In this document: positions 46,251-56,258 of the stretch, one piece after another
Layout of the letters: each line of letters opens with the position of its first letter
Numbering within the stretch: position 1 is the stretch's first letter
Assembly: GCA_902826095.1 (NCBI GenBank)
Contig: CADEDN010000003.1
Coordinates: 124,001 to 188,000, forward strand
DNA: 64,000 bases
Source: an uncultured Alphaproteobacteria bacterium
GTDB lineage: Bacteria; Pseudomonadota; Alphaproteobacteria; Caulobacterales; Parvularculaceae
Direction of reading: 5' to 3'
Notes under the pieces: model-generated
The model's input: the letters and a program-made list of their open reading frames with translations, nothing else
Told to the model about the DNA's origin: nothing
The model's database searches: none
Made by a program: the position numbers and the translations under genes

Positions 46251-46391
46251 CAAGGCGGCGCGGTCATGGTCGGCGCGAGCCGGATCTATCTGGGGGTTTA
46301 TTACTCGACGGAGGTCGTCGCCGGATTGTCCTTCGGCGCCGCCCGGGCGGCGATCGTGCTGATCGCCGCCCGGCGGTTCGAAACGCGCTAG
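46251..46391 (+). pseudogene. C-terminal remnant of a PAP2-type phosphatase
   Basis: The frame after the DUF819 stop reads GGAVMVGASRIYLGVYYSTE, then VVAGLSFGAA, which matches the last motif of PAP2 phosphatases (SR, five residues, His, three residues, Asp). Here the catalytic His is Tyr and the Asp is Glu, and everything upstream of the motif is missing. There is no ribosome site. It ends at a TAG that overlaps the stop of the converging permease gene. Confidence 0.6.
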
Positions 46392-48037
46392 GCTTTCTTG
46401 CCGGCCTTGCCGAGCTTGGAGAACCAGTAGCCATAGACGAAATAGACTGCGAGGCCGCCGATCAGATATCTTATGAAGAAATCGCGCGTGTGCGGGTTTG
46501 TCATCAAGGTCATCAGCAACAAAAGGCAAAGCGCGGCGCCGATGATCGGCGTCACCGGTCCGAGCGGCGCCTTGAACGGGCGTTTGAGCTGCGGCGCGGT
46601 GACGCGAAGATAGAGCACGGTCATGCAGACAATCATGAACGCCGCAAGCGTGCCGACATTGGTGAGTTCAGACAGCGCGTCGAGCGACATGAAAGCCGCG
46701 CCGGCGCCTGCGAGAACGCCGACGATCAACGTGTTAATCCATGGCGTCTGGAACTTCTTGTGCACGGTCGAAAAGAACGGCGGTAGAAGTCCGTCCCGCG
46801 CCATGGAATAGAAAATGCGCGTCTGACCATAGCAAAGCACGAGCATGACGGAGGAAAGACCGGCGATCGCGCCGATCTTGATCAGCATCGAAAACCAGGG
46901 AAGCCCGATTTCGTTCACCGCGAGCGCGATCGGCGCCGGATTGTCGAGGCGCGCATAAGGCACGATGCCGACAAGAACGCCGGCCGTCAGGATATAGAGA
47001 ATCGTGCAGATGACCAGCGAACCGAGAATGCCGATCGGCATATCGCGGGCCGGATTTTTCGCTTCCGCGCCGGCGGTCGAAACCGCTTCAAAGCCGATAT
47101 AGGCGAAGAAGATGATCGCCGCCGCGTGGATGACGCCGCCAATGCCGTATCGGTTCGTATTGTCGCCGCTCAGGATTGCGACGAAAGCGTCTTTGAGTTC
47201 GCCCCAGAATCCACCCTCGGACGGCGCCGGAACCGCAATGCCGTCCGCGCCGATCGAAACGCGCTCGGGGATCAGCGGCGACCAATTGTCGAAGTTCACA
47301 TAGAACATGCCGATCGCAATGAATGCGATGACGACCCCGACCTTGATGAAAACGATGACGTTATTGACGGCGGCCGATTCATTGATGCCGAGCACAAGCA
47401 GCATCGTGACCGCTGTGATTCCGATCAGCGCGGGCAAATTAAAACTTGCAGTGACCGGCGTTGAGCCGGCCGGCGCAACGCCGTCGGCGAACGACGTCGC
47501 CGCCACGAACGATCCGTCGACCATGGCGCCGACGACGGTCCCGGGCGCCGCCGTCAAATTCGCTGGTATGTCTAAGCCGAAATCATGGAGGAAACTGACG
47601 ACATATCCGGACCAGCCGGCGGCGACAGTCGACGCCGCCAAACCGTATTCAAGAACCAGCAGCAGACCCATCACCCAGGCGACGAACTCACCCATGGAAG
47701 CGTAGGAGTAAGAATAGGCGGAGCCGGAAACCGGCAACACCGACGCGAGTTCCGCATAGCAAAGGGCCACCAGCGCGCAGAGCGTTCCGGTGATTATGAA
47801 GGAAACCATGATGCCGGGGCCGGCATATTCCGCTGCAGCGCGCCCGGTCAGCACGAAAATGCCGGTGCCAATGATGCAGCCGATGCCGAGCAGGATCAGG
47901 TTCCAGGGTCCAAGCGTGCGCTTGAGCTCGCCGCCTTCATACTCCCGCTGCATTTGCTCAATCGACTTGCGGCGAATGAATCCGCTGGCGAATGCCGGCC
48001 GTGTCTCAACGACCGGTTTAGTCGGCTCTGAAGTCAT
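46388..48037 (-). CDS. APC-family amino-acid permease (cationic amino-acid transporter type)
   Basis: A 549-residue transporter with about 12-14 membrane helices. The N-terminal ELKRTLGPWNLILLGIGCII, followed by GTGIFVLTG, forms the substrate-binding unwound helix 1 of APC permeases. Later motifs include FFAYIGFEAVSTAGAEAKNP and YGQTRIFYSMARDGLLP, typical of the CAT/YfnA branch. A long 60-90 residue segment of small residues lies between helices 5 and 6. The ATG at 48037 has GGGAGGG ahead. Substrate unproven. Confidence 0.92.
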   Translation of the reverse strand: MTSEPTKPVVETRPAFASGFIRRKSIEQMQREYEGGELKRTLGPWNLILLGIGCIIGTGIFVLTGRAAAEYAGPGIMVSFIITGTLCALVALCYAELASVLPVSGSAYSYSYASMGEFVAWVMGLLLVLEYGLAASTVAAGWSGYVVSFLHDFGLDIPANLTAAPGTVVGAMVDGSFVAATSFADGVAPAGSTPVTASFNLPALIGITAVTMLLVLGINESAAVNNVIVFIKVGVVIAFIAIGMFYVNFDNWSPLIPERVSIGADGIAVPAPSEGGFWGELKDAFVAILSGDNTNRYGIGGVIHAAAIIFFAYIGFEAVSTAGAEAKNPARDMPIGILGSLVICTILYILTAGVLVGIVPYARLDNPAPIALAVNEIGLPWFSMLIKIGAIAGLSSVMLVLCYGQTRIFYSMARDGLLPPFFSTVHKKFQTPWINTLIVGVLAGAGAAFMSLDALSELTNVGTLAAFMIVCMTVLYLRVTAPQLKRPFKAPLGPVTPIIGAALCLLLLMTLMTNPHTRDFFIRYLIGGLAVYFVYGYWFSKLGKAGKKA

Positions 48038-48322
48038 TATGTAATTCCCTCCCGCCCTGCGCGGCGATGCGACGTTCAAAGAGCGCACGCGTCTGTCGCG
48101 AACGTCAAAGGACGCCGCCAACGCGTGGCCCACCCGCCGGGCCTCTATCCCCAAGCCCGGTATTGGGCGCGCACACTGCGCCGATTTCCATATTTTGCAA
48201 GGGCTTGACTGGCTTTGAGCGGCGACGCCAATGGCGGCGTTTGTCGATCCGGACAATAATCAGCCGTCATCGGACAAGCGCGCGCGCGAATTTGCTGTTG
48301 CAGCGCAACAAAGGAGGCGACC

Positions 48323-48856
48323 ATGAAAAAACTGCTTTATCCGGCGCTTGCCGCTCTTTGTCTCGGCCTGAATGGCGCCATGGCGAACGAGCCCGAAGTC
48401 CGAAGCCTTGACGAGGGCGCCATCGCGCCGAGCGCCTCCATCGCCGACGTCGCTTTTCTTTCCGGCCATTGGATCGGCGAGGGACTGGGCGGGTGTGCGG
48501 AGGAATTCATGGCGGAACCCGCCGCGGGCCAGATCATGGGCATGTTCCGCCAGATGACCGCCGAAGGCGCAGTGCGCTTTTACGAGTTCTATACAATCGC
48601 GGAAAAGGAAGGCTCGCTGATCTTCCGCATCAAGCACTTCAATCCCGACATGACAGGCTGGGAGGAAAAGGACAAGACGACCGATTTCCCGCTGGTCGCG
48701 ATCGAGGGGACGACCGCTTATTTCGACGGCCTCACCTATTCCCGTTCCGGCAGGAAGAGCCTCCGCGCCGCCGTCAACCTTGGCGACGAGGCCGTCGCCG
48801 CGTTCGAGTTTCGGAAGGCGAAAGAAGGGGAGGGGTGTCTAACAACACGCCCCTGA
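48323..48856 (+). CDS. Secreted DUF6265 protein
   Basis: A 177-residue protein with a signal peptide (LLYPALAALCLGLNGAMA). The mature part has the DUF6265 pattern: VAFLSGHWIGEGLGGCAEEF, GQIMGMFRQM, FYEFYTIAEKEGSLIFRIKH, then TGWEEKDKTTDFPLV. This is a small lipocalin-like beta-barrel family of unknown function. AAAGGAGG before the ATG is a near-perfect ribosome site. Its last 18 bases overlap the converging arsM gene. The 285 bases upstream (48038-48322) hold only divergent leader sequence. Confidence 0.8.
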   Translation: MKKLLYPALAALCLGLNGAMANEPEVRSLDEGAIAPSASIADVAFLSGHWIGEGLGGCAEEFMAEPAAGQIMGMFRQMTAEGAVRFYEFYTIAEKEGSLIFRIKHFNPDMTGWEEKDKTTDFPLVAIEGTTAYFDGLTYSRSGRKSLRAAVNLGDEAVAAFEFRKAKEGEGCLTTRP

Positions 48857-49894
48857 CGTCGCCGCCGCTGTTGATGTTTGCCCGAACGGCGACGCCATCC
48901 CGCATCCCGGAAAGATTCCGTAATGCGTCGACCAGTCGCCGATGAAGTCGAAATAGGGCGCGAAGCGCGACTCCGACAGCATCCGATAGGTGTTGCCGCA
49001 AACCGGGAAGGCGCGGCCCTTTTCGATCGCATGGTGGCTGTCGAGAATGAAAAGCTTTTCCGCGTTTTCAACGCCGCCTTTGTAGACGACCGCCTGACCG
49101 TAATCCTCGCAGGCGGGCTCCAGACCATCGATCCTGAACAGGCGATAGGTCGCCGAATGGAACTGAGCCGGCGCGAGCCGTACCTTTAGCGCATCATTGT
49201 TGATCGACAAAGGGCGGTGCGAGACGAGGCGCGGGTCGGCGAATCCCGCGCTCTTTGCGATGGCGAGGAAGTCATTCCAGTAGAGCGCCCCGCCAAGGCA
49301 CTCGCCGCGCGCCTCCGGATCGGCGCGGAGATCATCGCTAAGCCGGCGGTCCGCGTAGACGTCGGAGAAATAGAATTCGCCGCCGGGCTTCAGCAGATCA
49401 TGGGCGGCGGCGAAGACGGCATGCTTGTCCGCGCAAAGATTGATGACGCAATTTGAGACGATGACGTCAAAGCCCTGCGGCGGAAGGGAGAGCGCGCCAA
49501 GATTTTCGATGTCGGCGTCTACAAATGCGACGTTCGAGCGCGCAAAACCGTAGCGATCGCGGTGCCAGTCCTGATGCGCGCGCGCGACGGCGAGCTGTTC
49601 CGGCGTGAAGTCGACGCCGACAACCGCGCCGGCCTCGCCGACAAGGCGCGACAGGATGAAGGCGTCCTGGCCCGCGCCGCAACCGAGATCGAGGACGCAG
49701 GCGCCATGAAGCGCGAGCGGCGCGACGAGCCCGCAGCCGTAATAGCGCGCGGAAATTTCCGGGTGGATGTCGCTGTAAAGCGCGCGCAGCCAGCCGGGCG
49801 TTTCGTCAAGCGCGCAGCAGGCGTCGGTCTTCAAATCCGCCGAGGATTGCAGCGTCTTGCCGTAATAGTCCTTGACGATCGTCTGGATGTTCAC
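48839..49894 (-). CDS. arsM: Arsenite S-adenosylmethionine methyltransferase
   Basis: A 351-residue class I methyltransferase with the SAM motif VLDLGCGAGQDAFILSRL at about residues 67-84. The arsenic-binding cysteines fall at 26/27, 54, 149 and 199; the 26-to-54 and 149-to-199 spacings (28 and 50) equal those of the characterised algal ArsM. It should methylate As(III), detoxifying it. The GTG at 49894 (NIQTIVKDYYGKTLQSSADL) is chosen because AGGAGCGGCAAAG precedes it and the arsM family starts there. The C-terminus ends GACC. No arsR is adjacent, so regulation is unclear. Confidence 0.87.
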   Translation of the reverse strand: MNIQTIVKDYYGKTLQSSADLKTDACCALDETPGWLRALYSDIHPEISARYYGCGLVAPLALHGACVLDLGCGAGQDAFILSRLVGEAGAVVGVDFTPEQLAVARAHQDWHRDRYGFARSNVAFVDADIENLGALSLPPQGFDVIVSNCVINLCADKHAVFAAAHDLLKPGGEFYFSDVYADRRLSDDLRADPEARGECLGGALYWNDFLAIAKSAGFADPRLVSHRPLSINNDALKVRLAPAQFHSATYRLFRIDGLEPACEDYGQAVVYKGGVENAEKLFILDSHHAIEKGRAFPVCGNTYRMLSESRFAPYFDFIGDWSTHYGIFPGCGMASPFGQTSTAAATSGACC

Positions 49895-50032
49895 CCTTTG
49901 CCGCTCCTGCCGCCTAGCCTTCATGTGGTGGAGCGGGCGGAACCTGAAAGCAACCCGGATCAAGCGCTTTTGAAGCTGTATGATGGTTCGATTTGACCCT
50001 TATTGGGCCTCACTTCGGCTGCATTGTCCGGC

Positions 50033-50974
50033 ATGATGGCCGGCATGAGTTTCATGGACATTCGCTCGAAGCTGACAGCGCCAATCCGCGCCCGGCTTGA
50101 TAACGCCGCAACCGCCTTCCTTTCGGGCGACGGCCATCCGCCGCCGGATTTCTCGCAGCCGGCGGGCGAGCCTGCGCTCGTGTCGCCGGACAGCGTTTCC
50201 TGGCGCGTTTTCAAGAACCCCGTTGCGTTGTTCATTGGCGGCGTCGCCGCGGTAATTCTTGAGTTCGCGGAACCGCGTGTCAGGACCGGCGTCTGGGAGC
50301 ACACGACGTTTCGCACCAATCCCGTCGCGCGATTGCGGCGAACGGGGCTCGCCGCGATGGTGACCGTCTATGGCGCGAGAAGCGTTTCCGAAAAAATGAT
50401 TGCGCGCGTGCGCCAGCTTCATGAGGGCGTCGAAGGCGTGACGCCGTCCGGCGAGCCTTATCGGGCAAGCGATCCGGAACTGCTGACCTGGGTGCAGGCG
50501 ACGGCCGCGTTCGGCTTTCTTGAAGCCTATTCGACCTATGTCGCGCCGCTGACGCCGGCCGAGCGCGACCGTTATTTCACGGAAGGAAAGGCGGCCGCCG
50601 CGCTCTACGGCGCCGTCGGCGCGCCCGCCTCAAGCGAGGAATGGCGCGCGCTCTATGAAAAGACGCGCCCGCGCTTTGAACGCTCGGAGATCATTTTTGA
50701 GTTTCTGTCGATCATGAAGTCGGCGCCCGCGCTCCCTCAGCCGGTTCGACTGACACAGGGAACGCTGATCCGGGCGGCAATCGATTTGCTGCCGGGCGAC
50801 GCGCGCGACGCTCTTGGCCTTGGCCGGAAATTCGGGCTGAGGCCTTTCGAGAAGCTGATCGTGCGCCGGATGGCGAAACGCGCCGACCGGTGGTTGCTTC
50901 CCTCAAGCCCGGCTGCGCAGGCGTCGGTGCGCATGGGAAGGCCCCCAGATTACCTGTACCGGGCGCGGCGATAG
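50033..50974 (+). CDS. MpaB-like oxygenase family protein (DUF2236)
   Basis: About 313 residues, helical. FKNPVALFIGGVAAVILEFA, EHTTFRTNPVARLRRTGLAA and TWVQATAAFGFLEAYSTYVA match DUF2236, the family that includes Lcp rubber oxygenase and MpaB. The conserved His residues around EHTTF could ligate heme or iron. The start is unclear: TTG or ATG codons at 50003, 50033, 50036, 50045 and 50054 are all in frame and none has a clear ribosome site. Substrate unknown. Confidence 0.72.
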   Translation: MMAGMSFMDIRSKLTAPIRARLDNAATAFLSGDGHPPPDFSQPAGEPALVSPDSVSWRVFKNPVALFIGGVAAVILEFAEPRVRTGVWEHTTFRTNPVARLRRTGLAAMVTVYGARSVSEKMIARVRQLHEGVEGVTPSGEPYRASDPELLTWVQATAAFGFLEAYSTYVAPLTPAERDRYFTEGKAAAALYGAVGAPASSEEWRALYEKTRPRFERSEIIFEFLSIMKSAPALPQPVRLTQGTLIRAAIDLLPGDARDALGLGRKFGLRPFEKLIVRRMAKRADRWLLPSSPAAQASVRMGRPPDYLYRARR

Positions 50975-51019
50975 CTCGCTCAACCTATTCTGTATTTAAG
51001 TCGTGTTTATATTCAACGA

Positions 51020-52684
51020 ATGTTACAATTGCGGTGGAAAGTTGCACGAAGCCTGCATAGGAACCAAAGCGAGCAATTCGCAGAGAGCGCCGTGCCGGCA
51101 AGCAGTTTCAGGAGCCGTCAATATGCCGCCATCGGCGGGCTGATGACGCTGGTTTGCCTGTCGACGGCGACAGCGGTGTTTGGCATTCGGGCGGTGGACC
51201 AAGCATCGGCGCGATGCCGTCACGCGAACGAGACGCTGATCGCGCATCTAAACCTGTCCAACAACGCGGAAAAACTGTTCTCTGAAATCAAACTTTCGAT
51301 CATTCAGGATACGGCGCGCGACCTCACGCGCGGGATGGCGCTGCTCGAAGCGGTGCGCGGCGATATATTGACGACGCGCAAGGCGATCGCGCTGGAATTC
51401 GCCAATATGCGCGGCCCGGAAGAAGAGACGCTGGAATTCGATCAACTCGACCGAATCGAGCGCGCGATCGAGGACATCGCCGAAACATATGTCGAGCCGA
51501 ACGCGTCGACGCCTGCGGCGAGGGACAGGCGCGCCTATCGGGAGAAGGCGATCGCCGACCTCAACGACCCGGCGCTCGGCAAGCTGTTCGACGAGGCGAT
51601 CGCCGAGGAGCGGCGCGAAGTCGATGAGGCCGAGGGTCAAATGCATCACACGGTGATGCTCGTCGAAACGATCGCCCCCCTGATCGGTCTTGCGACGCTG
51701 GCGCTAGCCGCGATGCTGCTCTTCTATTTCAACCGCGTTTTTCTCTCGTCGCTGCGGCGACTGTCCGTCGGCGCGACGGCCCTCGCGCGCGGCGAGTTCG
51801 AACACGCAATTCCGTCGATGCCGACGAAGGAGTTCGAGGATGTGCGGCGCGGCTTTGAAAAGATCGGCGCCGAGTTCAAGTTGAATCGCGCCGAACTTCA
51901 GTCGGCGCATGATCGCCTCGAAAGCGAAGTGCGCGATCGCACCGCCGCGCTCGAAGCGGCGAAGGAGCGGCTTGAGGACAGCGACCGCGCCCGCCGGAAT
52001 TTCTTCGCCGATATCAGCCACGAATTGCGGACGCCGCTGACCGTCATCCGCGGCGAGGCGGAGATCGCGCTGCGCGGCTCGGACAAGTCGTCCACGCATT
52101 ATCAAGACAGCCTGTCGCGAATCGCCGAACAGGCGCGCCACACCAACCGGCTGATCGACGATCTACTTTTCGTGGCGCGCGCCGATTCCGGCGCGCCGCG
52201 GCTTGACATGCGCTCCGTCGCCGTCTGCGCACTGATGGGCGAGGTCATGAACAATTTCCGGCCCGCCGCCGCCGAGCGAGCGATTTCACTGTCCTGGAAG
52301 TGCAGGCTCGGCGAGACGGTGGTGCTCGGCGATCGCGGGCGCCTGCGCCAGGCGCTGTCGGTGATCGTCGACAACGCCGTCCGCTATTCGCACCGGGGCG
52401 GCGAGGTGCGCGCGACCTGCCGCCTTGATGGCGGCCGCATCGAGATTGCGGTCGATGATGACGGCGTCGGCATCATGAAGACTGATTTCGACCGTGTGTT
52501 CGAACGCTATTATCGCGGCGGCAATTCGACGAACGAACAGGACGGCCTCGGTCTCGGCTTGCCCGTCGCCAAGGCGATTGTCGAAGCGCATAAGGGCGAA
52601 ATCCGCCTGACCGCGTCGGCGAGCGGCGGCGTCACCGCGACTATCGCGCTGCCTGTTGAGTCGGAATTGAGGGCCGTTTCATGA
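51020..52684 (+). CDS. Two-component sensor histidine kinase
   Basis: A 554-residue membrane kinase. Membrane spans are at about residues 36-56 and 214-236, with a mainly helical periplasmic sensor between. A HAMP segment (237-290) and coiled coil follow, then the H-box FADISHELRTPLTVIRGEAE with His334. The ATPase domain has the N-box LSVIVDNAVRYSHRGG, the G1-box AVDDDGVGI and the G2-box GLGLGLPVAKAIVEAH. The signal is unknown. The response regulator starts within its stop codon (ATGA), so they are a coupled pair. Confidence 0.93.
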   Translation: MLQLRWKVARSLHRNQSEQFAESAVPASSFRSRQYAAIGGLMTLVCLSTATAVFGIRAVDQASARCRHANETLIAHLNLSNNAEKLFSEIKLSIIQDTARDLTRGMALLEAVRGDILTTRKAIALEFANMRGPEEETLEFDQLDRIERAIEDIAETYVEPNASTPAARDRRAYREKAIADLNDPALGKLFDEAIAEERREVDEAEGQMHHTVMLVETIAPLIGLATLALAAMLLFYFNRVFLSSLRRLSVGATALARGEFEHAIPSMPTKEFEDVRRGFEKIGAEFKLNRAELQSAHDRLESEVRDRTAALEAAKERLEDSDRARRNFFADISHELRTPLTVIRGEAEIALRGSDKSSTHYQDSLSRIAEQARHTNRLIDDLLFVARADSGAPRLDMRSVAVCALMGEVMNNFRPAAAERAISLSWKCRLGETVVLGDRGRLRQALSVIVDNAVRYSHRGGEVRATCRLDGGRIEIAVDDDGVGIMKTDFDRVFERYYRGGNSTNEQDGLGLGLPVAKAIVEAHKGEIRLTASASGGVTATIALPVESELRAVS

Positions 52685-53367
52685 CAGTGCTGGTGATCGA
52701 AGATGACGAGGGCGTCGCGTCAATGCTGAAGCGCGGCCTTGAGGGTGAGGGCTATGATGTGAAGGTCGCACGCGACGGAATCATCGGTCTCGCCTCCGCG
52801 TTGAACCACGACAATGAGCTGATCATTCTCGATTTGAAGCTCCCCGGCGCGCATGGCCTTGACGTTTGTCGCGAAGTGCGCGCGCGCGGCAATTTCACGC
52901 CGATCATCATGTTGACCGCGCTCGATACGATGGAAGACAAGGTCGAGGGATTGAAAGTCGGCGCCGACGATTATCTCTCCAAGCCCTTCTCGTTCGAGGA
53001 GCTGATGGCGCGCGTCAACGCGCATATACGGCGCGGCCGCGAGTTCAAGCCGATGCGTCGGATCGCCGGAAGCGAATTGCGTTTCGATCCGGAACTCCGG
53101 CGGATCGAGAGCGGCGGCAAATCGATCGAACTGACGCCGACGGAATTTGCGATCCTTGAATTGCTGAACGCGCATCCTGGCAGGGTGTTTGGCCGGGAAA
53201 TCATCCGCGAGACGATCTGGGGCGCCGACATGGATCCCGACACCAATGTCGTCGACGTTTACATCGGCAAGCTGCGTCGCAAGCTTGAGGCGGGCTTTGG
53301 CTCGCCGCTGATTCAGACGGTGCGCGGGCGGGGATACCGCCTCGCGATGGACGAACGCGACGATTAG
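52681..53367 (+). CDS. OmpR/PhoB-type response regulator
   Basis: A 228-residue regulator. The receiver domain has the acidic pair EDDE at residues 7-10, phosphoacceptor Asp51 in DLKLPG, Thr near 80 and Lys near 103 ([12 protein letters not shown]). The C-terminal winged helix (about residues 130-225) has [13 protein letters not shown] and [11 protein letters not shown]. It acts with the kinase at 51020-52684, to which its start is translationally coupled. Targets unknown. Confidence 0.95.
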   Translation: MTVLVIEDDEGVASMLKRGLEGEGYDVKVARDGIIGLASALNHDNELIILDLKLPGAHGLDVCREVRARGNFTPIIMLTALDTMEDKVEGLKVGADDYLSKPFSFEELMARVNAHIRRGREFKPMRRIAGSELRFDPELRRIESGGKSIELTPTEFAILELLNAHPGRVFGREIIRETIWGADMDPDTNVVDVYIGKLRRKLEAGFGSPLIQTVRGRGYRLAMDERDD

Positions 53368-53461
53368 ATTCGGCGACGGCCTCCCTGACGTTCGGTCTCC
53401 GGTTTGCGCTGCGAACCCTTCCGCCCTATTGAAACGGCTCCCAATCGACCGGACCGGACCC

Positions 53462-56209
53462 ATGACCGCCATCACGCCCGAAATCGTCGCCGACCACGGC
53501 CTCAAGCCCGACGAATATGACCGCATCAAGGAGCATCTCGGCCGGGAGCCGAACCTGCTCGAACTCGGCGTTTTTTCGGTCATGTGGTCGGAACATTGCT
53601 CGTACAAATCCTCGCGCCGGCATCTGAAGAAGCTGCCGACTTCGGCCCCCTGGGTCATCTGCGGGCCCGGCGAAAATGCGGGCGTCATCGACATCGGCGC
53701 GGGGCCGGACGGAACGAAGCTCGCCGCCGTCTTCAAGATGGAGAGCCACAACCACCCGTCCTTCATCGAACCCTATCAGGGCGCTGCGACCGGCGTCGGC
53801 GGCATCATGCGCGACGTCTTCACCATGGGCGCGCGGCCCGTCGCCAACATGAACGCGTTGCGGTTTGGTTCCGTGGACAATGCGAAGACGCGCCACCTCG
53901 TTTCCGGCGTCGTCGCCGGCATCGGCGGCTACGGCAATTGCATGGGCGTGCCGACGGTCGGCGGCGAAACGAATTTCCACGAAGGGTACAACAATAACAT
54001 CCTCGTCAATGCGATGACAATCGGCGTCGCGGAGAAGCATCGCATTTTCTACTCGGCCGCGCGCGGAACCGGGAATCCTGTCGTCTATGTCGGCTCGAAG
54101 ACCGGCCGCGACGGCATCCACGGCGCGACGATGGCTTCGGCGGAGTTCGACGCGGCGTCGGAGGAAAAGCGTCCGACAGTGCAGGTCGGCGATCCGTTCA
54201 CGGAGAAATTGCTGCTTGAGGCGTGCCTTGAGCTGATGGCTTCGGACGCGATCATCGCCATCCAGGACATGGGCGCGGCCGGCCTCACCTCGTCGTCCTG
54301 CGAGATGGCGGCGAAAGGGGGCGGCGGCTTCGATCTTGATCTCGACAAGGTCCCGCAGCGCGAAGAGGGGATGACCGCCTATGAGATGATGCTCTCCGAA
54401 AGTCAGGAGCGCATGCTGATGGTTCTAAAGCCCGGCCGCGAGGAAGCGGCGAAAGCCGTCTTCGACAAATGGGGCGTCGATTTCGCGGTCATCGGCGTCA
54501 CAACCAATACGGGCCGCCTCGTTATCAGGCATAAGGGCGTCGTCGAGGCGGACATTCCGGTCGCGCCGCTCGCCGACGCCGCGCCGAATTACGATCGCCC
54601 GGTCGCCAAGTTCGAAAAGCCGGCGCTGCTTGAGGACAAGGTTGTCAGCATCCGCGAAGCCCTCGTCAGCGTCAGGGCGCGCGGCAAGTCAAAGGCGGAA
54701 ATGCGGGCGATCATCGACGCCTTGATCGACGATCGCGTCAAGACGCTCGCCGGGGTCGACGCCATCGGCCAATCGGCGGGCGCGCAATTCGGCAAGCTCT
54801 ATGTCCGCATGAAGCCAGACGAGACCGCGTCATTCGCCTCGCTCGAAGAGGCGGCGAGAAATCTCAAACAGGCCGGCATCGTTGAGCAGGCGGAATTTGA
54901 CACGCATGAGGAGACTGTCGATCTCGCCGACCGCACGGGCGCCGTCTCGACGCTGACAGCGCTTGGAATCTTGATGCAGTCGCCGGACCTTTGCTCGCGG
55001 CGCTGGATCTGGGAGCAGTACGACCACACCGTCATGGGCGACACGGTGATCGCGCCGGGCGGCGACGCGGCGCTGGTGCGCATCCACGGCACCAACCGCG
55101 CGCTTGCGATCACGACGGATGTGACGCCGCGCTATGTTGCCGCTGATCCCCATGAAGGCGGCAAACAAGCGGTCGCCGAGACCTATCGCAATATCTGCGC
55201 GACGGGCGCCGCGCCGCTCGCGATCACCAACTGCCTCAATTTCGGCAATCCGGAGCGCCCTGAAATCATGGCGCAGCTTGTCGGCGCCGTCGAAGGCATG
55301 GCGGAGGCGTGCGAGGCGCTCAACTATCCGGTCGTCTCCGGCAATGTGTCGCTCTACAATGAAACCAACGGCCAGGCCGTTCCCCCGACGCCGGCGATCG
55401 GCGGCGTCGGCGTCATTGACGACGCGACAAAAGCGGTCCGCATCGGCGGCGCGCTGGCGGGCGACGAGCTGATCGCCATCGGCATCACGCGCGGGCATCT
55501 CGGGCAATCGCTTTATATGCGCGAACTCTTCGGCGTTGAGGCGGGCGCGCCGCCGCATGTCGATCTCGACGCCGAACGGCGCAACGGCGAAACGATCCGC
55601 AAGCTGATCGCCGAGGGTCTCGTCACCGCCTGCCACGACGTTTCCGACGGCGGCATTCTCGTCGCGGCGGCGGAAATGGCGCTCGGCTCGGGCGAAGGGC
55701 TCGATCTCAAGACGCCGGTCAAGGCGCGAAGAGCCGCCTATTGGTTCGGCGAGGATCAGGGACGCTACCTCGTCGCTTGCGCGCCCGGCGCCGGCGACAC
55801 GCTGCTCTTGAAGGCGGCGATGGCCGGGGTCCAGGCCTCCAAGATCGGCCGCTTCGGCGGCGCGTTCCTGCGTCTCGACGATAGCGACGCGCTCGGCCTT
55901 CTTGACCTCGCCGACATGCACGACCGCGCGCTGCCCGACTACATGAATGCGCTCAAAATGCCGGAGACCGCCCCGATGCCGATGAAGTCCGACGACATCA
56001 AGAAGATGATCCTCGACGCGATGCCCGACGCGACCGTCGAAATCGAAGACCTCGCTGGCGACGGCGACCATTACCGCGCGCGCATAATCTCAAAAGCCTT
56101 CAACGGCAAGAACCGCGTCCAGCAGCACCAGCTCGTCTACCGCGCGCTGAAGGGCAAAATGGGCGGAGAGCTGCACGCGCTGGCGCTGGAGACGGAAGGG
56201 GTGGAGTAG
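53462..56209 (+). CDS. purL: PurL-BolA fusion: FGAM synthase subunit II with C-terminal BolA domain
   Basis: A 915-residue frame without internal stop. Residues 1 to about 834 are Pur[65 protein letters not shown]. PurL makes FGAM in purine synthesis with PurQ and PurS. Residues 390-500 hold about 100 residues that usual PurL proteins lack. From residue 839 ([20 protein letters not shown]) the sequence is a BolA protein, with [20 protein letters not shown] and GGELHALAL, whose histidine ligates Fe-S clusters with monothiol glutaredoxin. bolA usually follows purL as a separate gene in this class. An internal GGAG nine bases before the ATG at 55976 could also yield free BolA. Confidence 0.88.
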   Translation: MTAITPEIVADHGLKPDEYDRIKEHLGREPNLLELGVFSVMWSEHCSYKSSRRHLKKLPTSAPWVICGPGENAGVIDIGAGPDGTKLAAVFKMESHNHPSFIEPYQGAATGVGGIMRDVFTMGARPVANMNALRFGSVDNAKTRHLVSGVVAGIGGYGNCMGVPTVGGETNFHEGYNNNILVNAMTIGVAEKHRIFYSAARGTGNPVVYVGSKTGRDGIHGATMASAEFDAASEEKRPTVQVGDPFTEKLLLEACLELMASDAIIAIQDMGAAGLTSSSCEMAAKGGGGFDLDLDKVPQREEGMTAYEMMLSESQERMLMVLKPGREEAAKAVFDKWGVDFAVIGVTTNTGRLVIRHKGVVEADIPVAPLADAAPNYDRPVAKFEKPALLEDKVVSIREALVSVRARGKSKAEMRAIIDALIDDRVKTLAGVDAIGQSAGAQFGKLYVRMKPDETASFASLEEAARNLKQAGIVEQAEFDTHEETVDLADRTGAVSTLTALGILMQSPDLCSRRWIWEQYDHTVMGDTVIAPGGDAALVRIHGTNRALAITTDVTPRYVAADPHEGGKQAVAETYRNICATGAAPLAITNCLNFGNPERPEIMAQLVGAVEGMAEACEALNYPVVSGNVSLYNETNGQAVPPTPAIGGVGVIDDATKAVRIGGALAGDELIAIGITRGHLGQSLYMRELFGVEAGAPPHVDLDAERRNGETIRKLIAEGLVTACHDVSDGGILVAAAEMALGSGEGLDLKTPVKARRAAYWFGEDQGRYLVACAPGAGDTLLLKAAMAGVQASKIGRFGGAFLRLDDSDALGLLDLADMHDRALPDYMNALKMPETAPMPMKSDDIKKMILDAMPDATVEIEDLAGDGDHYRARIISKAFNGKNRVQQHQLVYRALKGKMGGELHALALETEGVE

Positions 56210-56258
56210 GTCTTCTGAACCTTGCGATCAAACCTGATTGTCACGAGTTGCAGTTGTG

